In this document: piece by piece, positions 1-15,100 of the stretch | Layout of the letters: each line of letters opens with the position of its first letter | Position numbering within the stretch: position 1 is the first letter of the stretch | Assembly: GCA_040954595.2 (NCBI GenBank) | Contig: CM082587.2 | Coordinates: forward strand, 124,001-188,000 | Reading direction: 5' to 3' | Length of the DNA: 64,000 nt | Source: Balanoglossus misakiensis | Lineage: Eukaryota > Hemichordata | Notes under the pieces: generated by a model | What the model was told of the DNA's origin: nothing | The model's input: only the letters and a program-made list of their open reading frames with translations | The model's database searches: none | Translations under genes and position numbers: made by a program

Positions 1-147
1 TTGAATCAATGCATTGTCATTCTGAATGAGGAAGTTTTCTCTAAAGTTTGGATCATTGGCTGAGGTCACTGCACATCGAAGGTCAAGTTCAGGAAAATCA
101 GTCTGGAATGTATACTGTGACAATGCTTGTAGTGCTATTACAGTGTC
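1..147 (-). CDS. C3-like exon 29 (cut by window edge): TED end and return to CUB
   Basis: Begins after acceptor TTTTTGACAG with DTVIALQALSQYTFQTDFPE (residues 1298 on), the D-T-x-x-A-L-x-A-L helix that ends TED in the family, then enters the second half of CUB. The frame is open to base 1, so the exon continues beyond the window. Confidence 0.82.
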
Positions 148-3100
148 CTGTCAAAAAAACAGTGACAGTATAAGCATGCATGGATTAAGTTTATTTTTCA
201 CTGTTGACAAGTGTTGTCACCTCTATAAAGACTGTGGAAGAAGAAACAGTTTATTCCAAAAAATTATTACCAGGATTTTAAATGAAATAGCTACATGACC
301 CTCAAACTATGTTAGTAAATTTAAGTGAATGTTTATTTTGAGTGAAGTGCCTATCAAAATCTGACAAAATTTCAAACAGAAAGGAATAAATCATTTCTTA
401 CCTGTGTTGACACAAACCCACCATTTGCATTCCTCTGTTTGGTGAGCCACACAACAATGGGATTGCTGTAACTGACTTCTCCAAGTTTAAGTTGTGTGAG
501 CAAGGCATAGCTAGTGGTTTCCACGGCAATAGCTGATGGTTTCCTTGAGTACCAGTAAGGCTTGTTATTGTCTGCCAAGCTTGAATCATCAGTGTTCCAG
601 TACCTAACATTTTTAGCTGAAAAGTTGCACAGGGAATTGTAAGTAAATTCATATGTGGATGAGCATGTATGCAATGCCAAATATACAGGGATCGAAACAA
701 AGATTTAAAAAAATAGTCAAAATAAACAAAAATCCCAAATACAAAGAAACAAAAATCATTTGTCCAGGTTGGATTGAAGAGACTCACCTTCATCAAACAC
801 TGCTAGAGCCCTTAACCTGTTATTTGCATCAAAACGTCTTGGGCTGTTGGCGAGAGCCAGAGCATATGCCACTATGGCCATTGTGTATGGTCTTTGCAGA
901 TTGTCAACTTGATTTTCTAGATATGTAATAGCACCTGTTATTGCAGTACTCATTTCCTGTTTAAAGGTAAGAAAAAATATCATACCATACCATAACGGTA
1001 CAGTTAGAATTTTATTTCAAAATGAGTGCCAACCTGTATACTGTTATACGCATTACATAACTGTTCCATGTTGACGTTGTAAACAGCAATGTGTCATCTT
1101 TGCAAGACACAAACCTGGATGAGACAGGCCCTGCACAGTCTGCAGTTACAGGTTGATTTTTCTGTGCACATTCGTAATCATGAGTGTATCAAACACGTCC
1201 ACTTCCTGATGAACTTACTTGTAAATTGCAGTCACACTCCAGCAAGGAAATCAAAACAAAGGCAGTGAAAGATGCATCACCATGAACGCCGCCCTGCAAA
1301 AATAGACATAAACGTGTCAGAGGAGTGATGATAAAACTACATTGTACAGAAATCACCAAATTTTCAATTAGGGTACAAATATCACATAAGAATCAATTAC
1401 CAATATCTTTCACTGATATCTCTTAAATTTATCACACTGTGAGCAATCATGCTTTACACTCGTGATCTGATGATGAACAATCTTGTGACAATAAAGGTCT
1501 GCTGTCAGTTTCAAACCTTAAACCAAACTCTTTAGTCCTATCAAATAATCCTTGAATTAAGTATAACTCATATGAGACAATGGCTGTCATGCAAGCTAGC
1601 TTACTTACAGTGTGCATGCAACATAAATTATCACAGTTTGCCATTTTGATGGGATGGGTAATAATTTTTTTGTTGGATGTATTTAACAGTGATTGCAAGA
1701 TAGGATATACTTAGACACTTTCACTTTAAGGCATACACGTGCTTTGACAAAGCTGAACTAAATTCTATTTGATACAGTTTCACTGATCAATTTTATGCAG
1801 TGGTTGTCTTCAGGAGAAAATATGTTCTACCCTACTAAAGGGTAGAAACATTGACTGACAATGTAATCAGTAATTTAAGATCAATTTTCAGCTACATGTG
1901 AAGTGCGTTGATGTGAAATAGCACATTCATCACTGCTTGAAATCACTGATAACAACACGAACGTCAAACCTGCGAAATAAAACGTCTTGTATTATTAAAC
2001 ACCCACCGTCATTTCCTTGTGATGCACCATGTAGTTTTCTTTGAAGGAACCATCTTCTCTCTGCATTGATAACAGCCAGTTGGATGCCTGACAGATGACC
2101 TGTTGATCAACAAAGATGAATTCCTTTGCTTGGCAGAAAATTTTCATGGAAAAGGCAGTCAACCTGTAATAAAACATTTATGATTTACACAATCTTGCAT
2201 TATTTTCTGCCCTGCCAATAAAAGTGATAGTAGAAATGCAAAATCCCCTTAGGAATGTTTAGTTTATATAAATGTAAAAAATATCATGTCAATACAGAAA
2301 CGTCTTGTTTAGAAAGTTTGAAAACACAGAACTTCACGGCCCAAAATATCTGCATAGGCATTAATTAAGTGCAAGTATTTTACTAAAACCAGAAAGAGGT
2401 AAATAAGACAGTGCATGTTAAGGTAAAAAAAAAAATTGGCAATGTTCAGTGACTGCTATGTAAATGTTTTCAGCTCACTGGAAATAAAACACTTAGATAA
2501 GATGTTACTAACGAATGATTGACAGCAAAATTTCACATTCTTGAGAAGCTCCTACAGACTACATTTGATTAAAACTGTACACACCAGGTACTGCATGCTC
2601 TGCCAGACCAGACTGAGAAACATCCAGCATTCTTGTCACGGTACGTCAATTCACGATTGTAACCTACACAGGCATGAACATTCATGTTGTTAAACGCATC
2701 AGCCAGAATTTACCTGTTGCACAGTAATGTCACCTATTTTGACTTGACTGAAAAACATTCATGAGTACTGCATGTAGCTCACGTACATGTAGCTTGCATT
2801 TTACTGACTGTACATTCCAAAGTCAAAGACAAGATGTTTTTGATGTCTGCACATAGATCAGATTCTGCCACCATAAAAAGGACACTTCCGTTAAAGTGAA
2901 AATATTCTACACTGCATTTCAACTCACCGTCTCTAATAAATTTGAAGGCTTTCTTCTCTGTTGCCTCATCAACTTGATTTGTTCTTGTCAAATACAGCAG
3001 TACATAGATGTCTGGGGCTAATCCAAGTAGGGTCTGTTCCCCACAGCCAGTTGGCTGTCGAAGCAGTGAGTGGAGACTACCCCCTTCAATGACAGATTTA

Positions 3101-6100
3101 ACTGTTGGTCCCATCAAACTTCCTGTGAAGAAAAAACACACAGTGGACCACAAATATGACATGTGCAAAATGAGAAATGTTTTTCAGGGCTCACGCTGAC
3201 TTCTTTGAAAGTGAGAGACTTTACTCATCAGGATGCCTATATGAAAAATGCTTACAGGTCATCTGACAACCTGCCCAATAATTCAAAGAGACTGTCGTAC
3301 CTATAACACTGACGCTGCATTTCTCTGATCCTGGAATGACATCTGCAGGAAGTCTAACATCCAACACATTAATCTGGCTTTGGTCTTCCTTGACTCTGAA
3401 TTCTGCAAAAGTTGTTATTTGTCCCATTTATTGTCATGAACATTGATTTAATAATTAAGCCAAGATTTCTACAAGGGTATAGAACTATTGCACTTTCAAG
3501 TTTGCATTTGTAAACTGAAATGTTAAAAGCCTGGGGAGATATTGGTCCTGTTGTCCTCTTTAGTTTTACTGCCGAATGTATAACTTTACTCCTGGCCAAC
3601 TTCTGTAGTTTGGTTTGATACAATTGAACCTTTCTTGACCGAGGAAAAGATTTAAGACAGTATATATGTTCTGATATGGTGCAAGAATCAAATAAAAGTT
3701 TTTATTTTTGGTGATTTTGATTTTCAATATTATTTCTCTCCACCATTTATGATACATGTACAACAGACACATCATATAATTTTCAATATAGAATTAATAG
3801 TAGTATTCTTGCAACTTAGATCAGAGGTAAAACTGATTCTAATAAATCAAATGTTTGTGGAAATTTTTAGGAAAGCCTCTTGCATTTATTTTGTGAATGT
3901 AATCATTTTATAGATTTCCACGAAAAACATACAAGGGGATTGCTACAGAACAAGTCAGTAGTATTGAATTGTGACCAATGGATTTCTAGTGAAAACAAAT
4001 ATTCTTCATAACAACTGAACATTAGATGAACAGCTGTAATTCATTGCATATTGCTAATAAACCTAATGCACAAGAATGTCATCCAAATCAGTATAGATAC
4101 GTACCGTCATTTTGAAAGGTGCCATCATTATTGCCAGCACCATCATTGCCACACACAGCATTTCCTTGTTCACACATCTGACCAGATGGATCCAAAAAGA
4201 TGGAATGGACAAAAGTTTGTTCTTGTCCCTCGGGCTAGAGACAAAGAGTAGATAGTTGATAGATTAAAGTGACATTTGGCAAAACTGTGCATTTGTGATA
4301 CAAGCTTGAACTTTGCAGGTCTAGGGACACAGGTCCTCTCAAAAGGAAACAATATAAAACTTGGAAGATGTAATGGTCTCACTGTTCCTGTTTTTTTCTG
4401 TTACATGATGTTTACTTTTATTTTGAATTTATGTTTATGAAATTGGCTTCTGCTGAAGCTGAATAAAAATAATACTAATAAAATATCTTTAGGACATTTT
4501 TACAGACTGTTATTGTATTGTCACTCACTGACTGAATGTTGTCATGACAACTACCAAGCTATTTGTGTTAAAAGAAGGACCCAGGTGAATGAATAATTAT
4601 GTAAATGATTTACACAATTTTGAAGCTGAACTGGACTTGACTTTTGTTCTTTCAATCAATCAATTCAACTTATACAGATATGTAACACTTTAATATTAAC
4701 ATCTGAAAGATTGTGTCCTAGTCCTCTTACCAGTACGTTGAGCATTTTTTCCACAATGTCTCCTCCCTTTGTACTGAAGGCAATGATACGGATTGGTATC
4801 TCACCAACATCCATAGGAATGACAGGGAAGGTGATGGAAGTGGCATCGTTGGCTGGGACAATAAATTCTTTCCTTTCACTTCTTTCCCCTGGTCGGGCAC
4901 CTGCACATAGTCCTTCAACTCCTTGCAAGTACACACGTACCTTTAACAGAAAGAAAGAACATCAAATGAAGAATAATTTCACATTATTTGTTTACAAGTA
5001 CAATTTTATAAAATGATTTGGCTGTTTCAGAATAAATATATTTTAGTGAGTTGAAAAAGTATATTGAGGAGGTTGTGGTTGTGAGTATGAGTAAATAATT
5101 ATCAAATATGGTTGACTCAGAACATCTTTTTCATGTAAGAATGGAAAGATATAAAACAAAACAAAAACTTTTGTGTAAAGAAAAGACAATCAAACAATAT
5201 CACAAATGGAATTTTCATGTATACAAAAGAACAGAAGTGGTTGAAAGAAGTTGTTTTGGGATTGTTTAAATCTTAAACTAAAGTAAGTATCATGTGAAAA
5301 CATACCGCAATATCATCATCATCATAGTTGAACACTGCTGCACGGATTTCAATCTGCTCACCACGAACCACAGAGTATGGCATATTAAGAGCTACAAAGA
5401 ACCTTTTGAAGGCAATCATCTCAAATGGTGTGGCAACACACATACCAGAGTCACGGGAAATACCAACTGCTTGAATAACCCATGTGGTTAAACTGCTTGG
5501 CACTGTTACATCAAGTGAGAATCTCCCAAATTCACTGAAAATATTAAACACAAAGTCCAAGTGAAAATCTGTGATAAGTTGTATGTGTAGATCTCCACTT
5601 CCATGCTATCTGAGGCTATATGTGCCTCGGCTGTACATGTTTTTTAAAATCATAAATATTTTGAGCATGCATATTGATATATATATCTTCATCTCTTTCA
5701 AGAACATTAAAGAAAATTAACTTACTCTAACTCATGTTCCTCAAAAATCCAGGTTTCAGGAAAGTCTGAACGGACCTGAATTTCATCCTCATTTTCATTG
5801 ATGTTACCCGGGTCTGTCCATTCATCATCAAAACCACCAACACGGCCGCGCCCATCTGATTCAAATGCTTGTTTACAACAGAGCCGGAATACAACAATCC
5901 TTCTATCTTCACCTGTGCATTGCAGTTCATTGATAAGTTCCTCAGTTCTCTCATCACAAGTGGCGTCATCCAGGCTACGTTCTTGTCCCAGTAAACAGTA
6001 ATCCCTTTCTTCTCCTTCGTAGCTGTCCGCTACAAGATGAGATCGGGATACAAGCAATGATCAATATGCTTACAGTGCCTTGCTGCAGGCATGAATAATA

Positions 6101-9100
6101 ACATAGCATCACTGCCCACTTAATCTTTGGACAACTCCTTCGCACCTATAAAAAGGTCAACTGGTGGGAAACAGTGCAGCTACATTGTCAAAGAATGGGT
6201 GAAACAACCCTGTGTAGAGTCAAACCAAATTTAAAGCAATCAGGGAAGGGGTTTCAGAGAAACCTACCCAAGTCACTTAGATCCCTTCGTCTTCTCTTGG
6301 CAGCAGCTGAAGTGCACCCGTATGCTACGGAGCAAATGAGAGAAATAAAGCTAAACATATTTCATAATATCTGACACATTGTCTATATTCTCATACTCAT
6401 ATTGCATAGGTCTTTGCCAGCTATGGATAATATGCACTTCAGAATTCATTACAAGGCTAGTTCGCAATACCACTGTGTTATATATCCATCAAAATCAGTG
6501 ATTAGTAATATCTTAGTTCTCCAGTATAGATGACAGGTACCGTAATATCACACAATAATTTCTTGGCATTGAGAGTTTGTACACTGAAAACCTAGGTTCT
6601 GCTGAAAAAATATAGCTGGGATATTAATTAATTCTCACCTTCTCTCTTGTCCATGTCAATGCCTGCATTAGTTATCACCATCAGACCAGTGTCCTTCAGA
6701 CAGAAATACAAAATATTGTGGGGTTTTTAATTCAGGAAGTTTACCACGGCAACTGGCAAGTAATAAAATGTCACATGCATCCATTTTAATGTAAAATAAA
6801 TTTTACACATTACAATGAAGGTGTTCACAAATTTGTACTGTGATAAAGAAAGAGTAACTGAATGCCATGGCAACAAACCTCAAACACTCCTCTGCTGTCC
6901 CTGCCACCACCAGGCCCACAACCAAGGTCAAACTTATCCATTGACTGAAACATCTAGGAGAGGAAATAAAAGATAATGAAAAACATCCTAGTAAAAATCA
7001 GGATTTCCATAATGGGACATAACTAAAATTACCCATGATAAATTAATCAGATGGATTGTTTCTTCCATACTGAGACATTATTCTATTTTAATTTTACTGT
7101 TTCGCTATCCAAAACTTGAATTATGAGCTAGAAAGGAAGTGAGTGTTTGAATTGCATATTAGGCTTGTGATCTGCTGTTGTGAAAATTCACATTCCATGT
7201 CTCTAAAATTTCTGAGTATTCAATAAAGAATAAATTTTTGCCAAAAAACAGGCTTTAGCTACAGTATTTACCTTCTTAGATGTCAATCTATTAGCGTCAT
7301 TTAACAGGTACACAGCTTTGTCAACTGCCAGCAGACCCACTAGCGTGTGGGGATCTCCATCAACATCAATTGTAGCTGGGTCACCAGGTTGTCGCCGATC
7401 ATCATTTGCAGAGACCAAAAGCTGAAAGCCAATTAGCAAAGCATTGTCTATAGAGTGTAATGCTACTTTTGAAGTATCATCCAAAAACACTTGGTCACCC
7501 ATGCATGCACCATGGTTCTAGATTACAACATTGGAAAGTGCTCTGAGTGATGATTGAGTACTTGTTTGCAAATAAATGCTAGTTGGGACTTTTAGAAAAC
7601 TCTGAGTCCCAGTCTGCAGTCCCAGATTACGTTTTGAGTCTCATTACATCACTACATACTGAGCAACGTCCAAAAGCACAAGTTTGAACAGACTTGATGA
7701 TGGGATTTCACCTTTATCTGCATCACTTACTCGGTTTTCACAAACATCTTCAATATCTAGCCAAATAGCATCAGCCACAACTTCATTCTGTCCATTTATG
7801 TAATAAACAATTAATCTGGACGATGGCGACATCTCCGGTGTCACAAGGAATGTCAATGTGGTGATGACTCCAGCCTCCTTAACAACTGTCGATTGGTGTG
7901 TTATCTTGCCACGAGTCACAACCTGTTCAGTGAAAGGATAAAAAGAAAATATTTAATCTTCTGAGTACATAGCTGGTGGGGGAGAAAGAAGTCTCTGTTG
8001 CTTGATACTTGGAAACAACAACATTTGTCACAATGGCTTGTACAGTAATCACAATACTTTCACTCACACAGTTGAGCAATGGAAATATTGTTCAGTATGC
8101 ATGTACCTGTGTGTTTGTTAAATACATGTACAAGTTGATTATAAAGGAAACTACATGCTCTAGATTGACAGATTAATAGAAAGAATTGGTTTTTTCACTT
8201 GAAAAAGAAATAAAAATTAAAATGACTAACAATGAAACTTATCCTGGAGATATCTTCCTCCTTGGTGGCTACAACAGTTGCTTGTAAGTTGTCACCAACC
8301 TGTGTAAAATCATAAATATATAACAATCTGACCTCTATATCTCCATATCACAGTGACTTCTCAAGTTCACTTTTTAACATTCCCATGCAACCTTTACTCT
8401 GTGTGTGTACCGAGTCACTGAGTCCAACAGCCACAAAATTAATTGACATGCATACACATATGTATATGTATTGGCTCATATGTTTTTACAATTGTACTAA
8501 ATTTGATAGAATGACATGTACAGCTACACATGTCTGTTTATATGCTGCAGACATGAAAAATCATACCAAATGGCTATTGGAGATGTTTCCCATTGGTTTG
8601 GCAATTAATACATGACTGAGTTCAATCCCTATCTTTAAAAGTAACATTCCCATTTTAGATAAAACTATTAAAGCCTTAGGACACTTTCTGTTAAACTTCA
8701 TTAAACTCTTCCAATATAAAATGACGTAGAAGAAAGAACCTTTTGTTGCAATTTTCAGGATTCCAGAAGACTAAATGTGCTATACTATGCATAGCTTACA
8801 CCAAAAACATTACAAGTTTCATGATGTAGGCATGGTTTGCATAAATGCATTGGCCATATTTTCACACATCACATGCATTACCATGATTTCTTGTGGTGGT
8901 ACTTGGATCAAAAGATAGCTGCTGCTGGGCGACTGGTAGGGTTGTGCTTCAAAAATGGCTTCCCTGTTTTGCTCTTCTAGAATGGCAGCATCTTGTGTCC
9001 TAGCCTGGAAAAGCAGACCGGAGACATAATTTACACATTATAAATAGAAATCTTTAATCCTATTAAACACTTTTCATCATAAATAACAGTTACCACCACC

Positions 9101-12100
9101 TGTCCACAGCCAGCACGGTCACTGTGTGGAGTGACGGTGTGTACATGTAAGTTGGCAATTGATCAAACTGTTCCCCTGATAAGGAAGACATGGCTGTGCA
9201 AAAGATAATAGTAATACTATAAAACGTATCACAGAGTTTGACTAAAGTATATGAAAAACCAATTAACTTACTGTTATACGAACAGTCTGGGCATCTCTTG
9301 GAATATCCAAAACAAACTTGGTTTCCCCATCAGAATTGCTTACATCGTTCACATTATCATCATCCACAGTAAAAAGATCAACCTCTCCCTGGGCAGTCAC
9401 AGCCTTAGCATCTAGCACTACAGGGATAGCTTGAGCAGGTTTGTTGTTCATGTAGAAGACCCCAATCTGAAAGATAATACTGAGGGGTGAACCACTGACA
9501 ATTCATAAATCCTAATTAACAGTGACAGCTTAGCTTTTCTCAGCATATAATGTAACCCTTTGAGACATTCTTACAATTTATACTGGTTCCAAGTATTCTA
9601 GGGTATCTACATAGAGCCACCACAGTGTAATCAGAAAAGAAAAGAAAAAAACATGAACACTTTTAGACACTAGGATCTGTGCATGCAGACAAACTAAATT
9701 CTATTCAACCCGAGATATCAGAAATGCATTAGAAGACTCAGTTACTGGCATGATATTTTCACAAATCCATTGCCTATTAAAGTCAAGGTGCCAAAGAGCT
9801 TTAAATGGATTACTATATTTTGTGAAAAACCAACCTTAACAATATATGGTAAGCCAGGTTTAAAATGCTTTACTGTCTTGTCAAATTTAAACTGATAAGG
9901 GGACCTTGCAAAGATGGCCGAGTTGTCTGTCATATTCTCCATGAGGCCAGTTGCATATTCAGTAACCGATGCTTCAATATACAACCGTTTGCCTTCATTT
10001 TCTTCAAACCAATTTTCACCAAGGTCTTCTGTATTAAATTGGAAAAAGCCATGTCCATCTTGCACCTGCAAATGTTAACACCAGGATGGGTTACAAATCC
10101 CTGTAACCAGCATGCTGTACATCATGATTTGAAATCTTGTCAAAGTATGGACTGGATGAAAATCACGGTTGTGTGTAGGTAGAGTTGGGAAAAGGTGTAA
10201 TTTACTCATATCATGGTTAGGGGACATTACAAATAAAGCCAGTGGAAATGCGGTACACAGTCAGATTTCACAGAACAAGCTTTATCCCCATCCTATATAT
10301 GCTGTCATGTATTTTAACAGGCCCTGGGGTTTCATGGATTGGAATATGCCATTGGCATATGTGTGGGTGGACTTTGTATTGTTGTGTATCCCATGATGCA
10401 ACATGCCACAACAAGAGTACTTACCCCTGACGTCAGTTGTTTCACAATGTTCACTGTATTTGGACCACGCCAAAGCCCAAATCTCATGAACAGTGAGCCA
10501 GTCACTGGTTTCCCATACACATACCTGTCATTTTAATAATATAAAACAAGAAATATTACTTCTGATCTTCAGGAAAAGTGTTCCTTAATTTTTGTCAATG
10601 CATGTTGAAAAAGAGTCTGGTAGCACTCTTTGTAAAATCGAAAGTAAGCAATAGTGGGTATGTAGCTGGTATAAAACCATCTTCACCCGCTAAGGTCTTG
10701 TTAAGGTTCGACTGTGTGAGCGGACGATGGTAACAAACTATGTTTCTCCAGAATTGGTCTTTTGCCAAACAATTGATTAATGAGCTGTCAGTTTATTTTC
10801 AAATAGGGACCGGAAGATCTCTGCCTTAATGCAGCAGTATTTTCAGTATATAATCCAATCTTTGTTGCTTGTGATAGCATTATACTAGCCAAGACTCTGG
10901 TGTTGGCTTTTTTATGTCAATTTATGTCAGTCTGGGCAGTCTGTAGATCAAGCATCTGTAGATCGATCAAAACCTGAAACTCTTGTGAGGTTCTTCAATA
11001 GTTAACATGAATGCCAAGCAGGCTGAATAAAACAGTTCTGAAAAGGTTTGAAAGGAAGGGATTATTACAATAACACTGGATTGTCTTGGAAAGTACAGTA
11101 CTACAAATTCACAATTTCGCTGACAAAGAACTCCCACTGCCATCAAACTTACAATGTTCTTGTAAAGTAGTGATACCCCTTACTCAATGATATGCCCTGG
11201 CCTCTTATATGATGTATCTTACTTACTGTGTCTGTATGGTTCCTTCAATGAATTCTGATTGTGGCAAGATGTATAGAGGAGCACTGATCTTTATAGAGTA
11301 TGTTGGCAACACTAAAATAGAAACAGATCATTCAGGATGAAACTTAAATATCTATTTCTATAACAAGATTATGATTGGTTTACATATAATGTACATAAAA
11401 TAATCTCTCTTCTCTTTTAGTGCAATACATTTATAGCACAAGTTACGCACAATTTTGCAATAATTTAGTTTTTATAATATTGTAAGATTAAGTGACAATT
11501 GTTCAACAAAATTGTGAAATTCAAGCAAACATCTTACCATACTCTCTGACTTCGAACTGTACAGTTGCGTTGAGCGAATACTGCAAACAGAATTAGAGGA
11601 GATTGTGGTCAATTGCTTTTAGGTTAATGTAATTCTTATTTCTAACAGCATGAAGAAGATTAAACATTTACTGGCCTATAATCGATAAAAATGAAAAGTT
11701 GAAAAGCACTTTCCTTCAAATTTACACAAAAACTGTTTTTAATTCCATCCTGTTTCAAATATGATAATAATATATGTACCTTGAAAAGTGATTTCTTGAT
11801 TTGACAATGTTTATCTCTCTGCAACCCATTGTCTATGGGACTATACATATAAACTTTGTGTGTGTGGACACAGGCAACTCAAAGGATTAAGGCTCTGTGT
11901 TTACCATAGGCAAATAGTGTCGCAAATTTTTCATGTGTGAACCTGGTATTATATGTCTCTGTTTTTCTGTTTGCTGTAAGCTTTACTTCATACATGCTTG
12001 TGCATTTCACTTTGATTTACCTCTGGTCCATAAGAAACAATGGCTGACCAATTTCCGAACAGTGGATAGAGTGGAAACAGGAAAATTTCTACAATTATGC

Positions 12101-15100
12101 CAGTGTCTGTTTGAAGGTCTTTTCGTCGTTCAACAATGGTTCCCTGGGGATTGACTATGTCAAGTTGAACCTGTGGAAGATTGAAAGAAATGTAAGCTCT
12201 ATATGTATAAAAAGAACAAGAATTTGTTCACATATACATACGTCTTTTCTGAAACGGAACTTGCGAAAGACATTCAGGTAGGATGTGGTTCACACTAAAA
12301 GAACTTGTCTTCAATCAAAATCTTGACAATTTTCCATTTGCAAGTAGAACCATAGATACTCAATATTTGATATATACAGGTGACAAGTCCATGAAACCAC
12401 AGAAAACTGATCTAGCTCAGTAAACAGGACCAGGTGTAGGAACTTGTTCTCTGATAATAAATATTTACCAAGCAAAGCTCAACAAGCTCACTGTTGACTA
12501 CAATTATTCAGCTTCAAGCTTTATATGCATGCTAACAAACCATTAACGAGAAACAAATTGGCCGTGGGCACACAATAGGTGGTGTAGGATATGCAAATTT
12601 GCTGGGCGGGAGTCTTGAACGCTTGTGTAAACGGTGGCTTATCACAGGAGTATAAACTATCTGTTTACCCATGGGATGCAATCAATTGCCACCTTTATGT
12701 GAAATACAAGTATAACTCCACCATCGACCCATACAAAAATTGTCCAAGAACACAACCACAGACAATCGCAAAAAAACCTGCAAGTACTTTTCTGTGGCAA
12801 GATGCGATATGCGATCAACCGGTCCTGCATGTGTAAAACAATCTCGATGTTCCCACTGTCCGAATTTGAGTACTGTCTGAATATTTGAGTACGTGTACAT
12901 ACTATTAGGTGGACGAGATTTTATCGAGGTATACAATTTCACACATTTTACATGACAGCAGAAGACAATAAAAAAACATGAGGAAATTTTGTATCAGCAC
13001 CTCGAGCAGAGATCAAAACTAAGACGCGCCAGTGCAATGACACCACTTCCTGTACTAGAATGTATAATAATCGTGCGACGTGGCGTCAAAGTTACCCCAA
13101 GGTCGACGCACCTTTAGCCCTAAGCCGCAAACAATATCCACCTGTTCGAATTCCCCATTTCACTTTACATCGCTCGTTTTGATTTTTAGGAGACCATTCC
13201 GTGCAAAAGTCTATTTGATCGAACATCTTGCCAATACCAGTACCAACTTTGGGAATAAATTTCCCAAGCAGCCTTTTTACAATCAGAGTGCCGGAAAGCT
13301 TATGACATGGGACCAAACTCAATCGAAAATTACGGCCGTTCTCGTAAAAAATAAATGTCTACAACAATATACAACAGCTTGGGAAGTGAATGTAAGAAAA
13401 GTTCCGTCAGCTAACGGGTAGCATATAATTCTGTGATACATGAAGTTGGTAGAGTTCAATTCTGATCATGAGAGAAGATGAAAATGCACAATAGCCGAAC
13501 ATTCCGGGAAGTTGTCGACATATTCTTTTCATAGCGAATCGAAACGGGTCTTTTTTTCTGTAATCAACGAATGCTTCAACCCTGGTCACCCAAGGCAATG
13601 GTTCTTATTGTATCGGTGAACTCAGAAAGTGACGTTTGGAATTGGAAATGGCGCCAATAGGCAATGATTTTAGCACCTTTCATGGGACTGAATGAGCAAT
13701 TGCGTTTCATGCATATGTTGCCTACACAGACATCTACGTAGGTCATCTACAGCGGTCATGTCAAGCGTAGTTGCTAGTGGAGGGACCGTGGTCAAATCTA
13801 CATGTTTGGATAAATTGTCTACATAATGGTATTTCGCAGATTTGTGTGTGGTTTATATTTGTCTTGACCAGTGGGAGCAAACATCGCTTAGGCTGCTGTT
13901 TGAATTTGAATAATCATGATTGACAGTATAGATTGACTTTTACAAATGGGGTCAAACGGCCATTCTGGCACAACGCTTTCGAGAAAATTGCATTACCTTA
14001 CTAACACTGGAGGATTTTTCAATGTATTTTCCACATACAATGTACATGTACTCGCTATATATTCATGGATATCATATGTAAGATTGGATGACAATGAAAG
14101 CCATAAACCCGGCAAATTTCTCGAAATCCGGGAGCACACACAGTACGTCTTGCCAGTAGCCTGACTTTTTCACATTTGCATAGTCTTACCATAATCCGGT
14201 TTAAATAGGCCTGTTGCGTGTTTAAAATACAAAATGCAAATTTAGGGAATGATTAAGATTATCTTCAAGAAGCCAATTAGGACAATAAACAACATACCAC
14301 ACCAACTCTAAAAGGTCAATAAGTCAAAATATATTGTATGGTCTCTGACTTTGTTGAAATTGTTTCTATCTGGAAGGAGTTTTTTTCCACATGATTAAAA
14401 TTACATTAGGTTTGGGTAACTCCAATTTTAGAGAAATTACATTTGTTGTTTATAGACTAACCAACCCATTGGATTAGTGAAATTCATAGCAAAATTAGTC
14501 AGCCCATCCACCCCTATGAACAATAACGTTTAAAATATCATGCTACATGTACATATAAACTTACCATGTCGTCACTTGGTCTCATATTTTGACTCAAGGG
14601 CAGAATCCGCATTTTGACTGAAACAATGAGACAATTGCAAAAACATTATCAAAACCTCACCATACTGAATATAAAACATATCACCACTAATGATATTTCC
14701 TTGCTTGTCAATGTAAACAACTGGATTTATCCATCAGTCATATGATTCAACTGAAATAAGAACCAGTGGTTCACATGGCTATCCATAATTTCACATAGCC
14801 TGTGAAGTTTGCATGGGTACTTCATTCAAAATTCATAAACATTGTCGACCAAAGAACTGTAACCAAATCTTGCAATCTGATACTGATTTAGCTGTGTGGA
14901 AATTAAGTCAGCTGAAAAAGTAGCAAATTTCGCCAGGCATGTTCTTTTTTTGCAACCGAATCAATATACATCATGGAATAGAACTGAAAAAAAAGTAATA
15001 AATTGAACATGATGGCATAGGCACATTTAGCAGTATTCCTATATTACCTTCTTGTTCTGGAGTGTAGATGGGTTTGTCTGTCTGAATGAAGACATATCCA

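Noticed and set aside
7644-7730. Extension of C3-like exon 13 in open frame beyond 7731
   Set aside because: A consensus GTAAGT donor at 7730 gives in-frame continuity with the conserved MG6 strand in exon 14, and the extension is not family-like.
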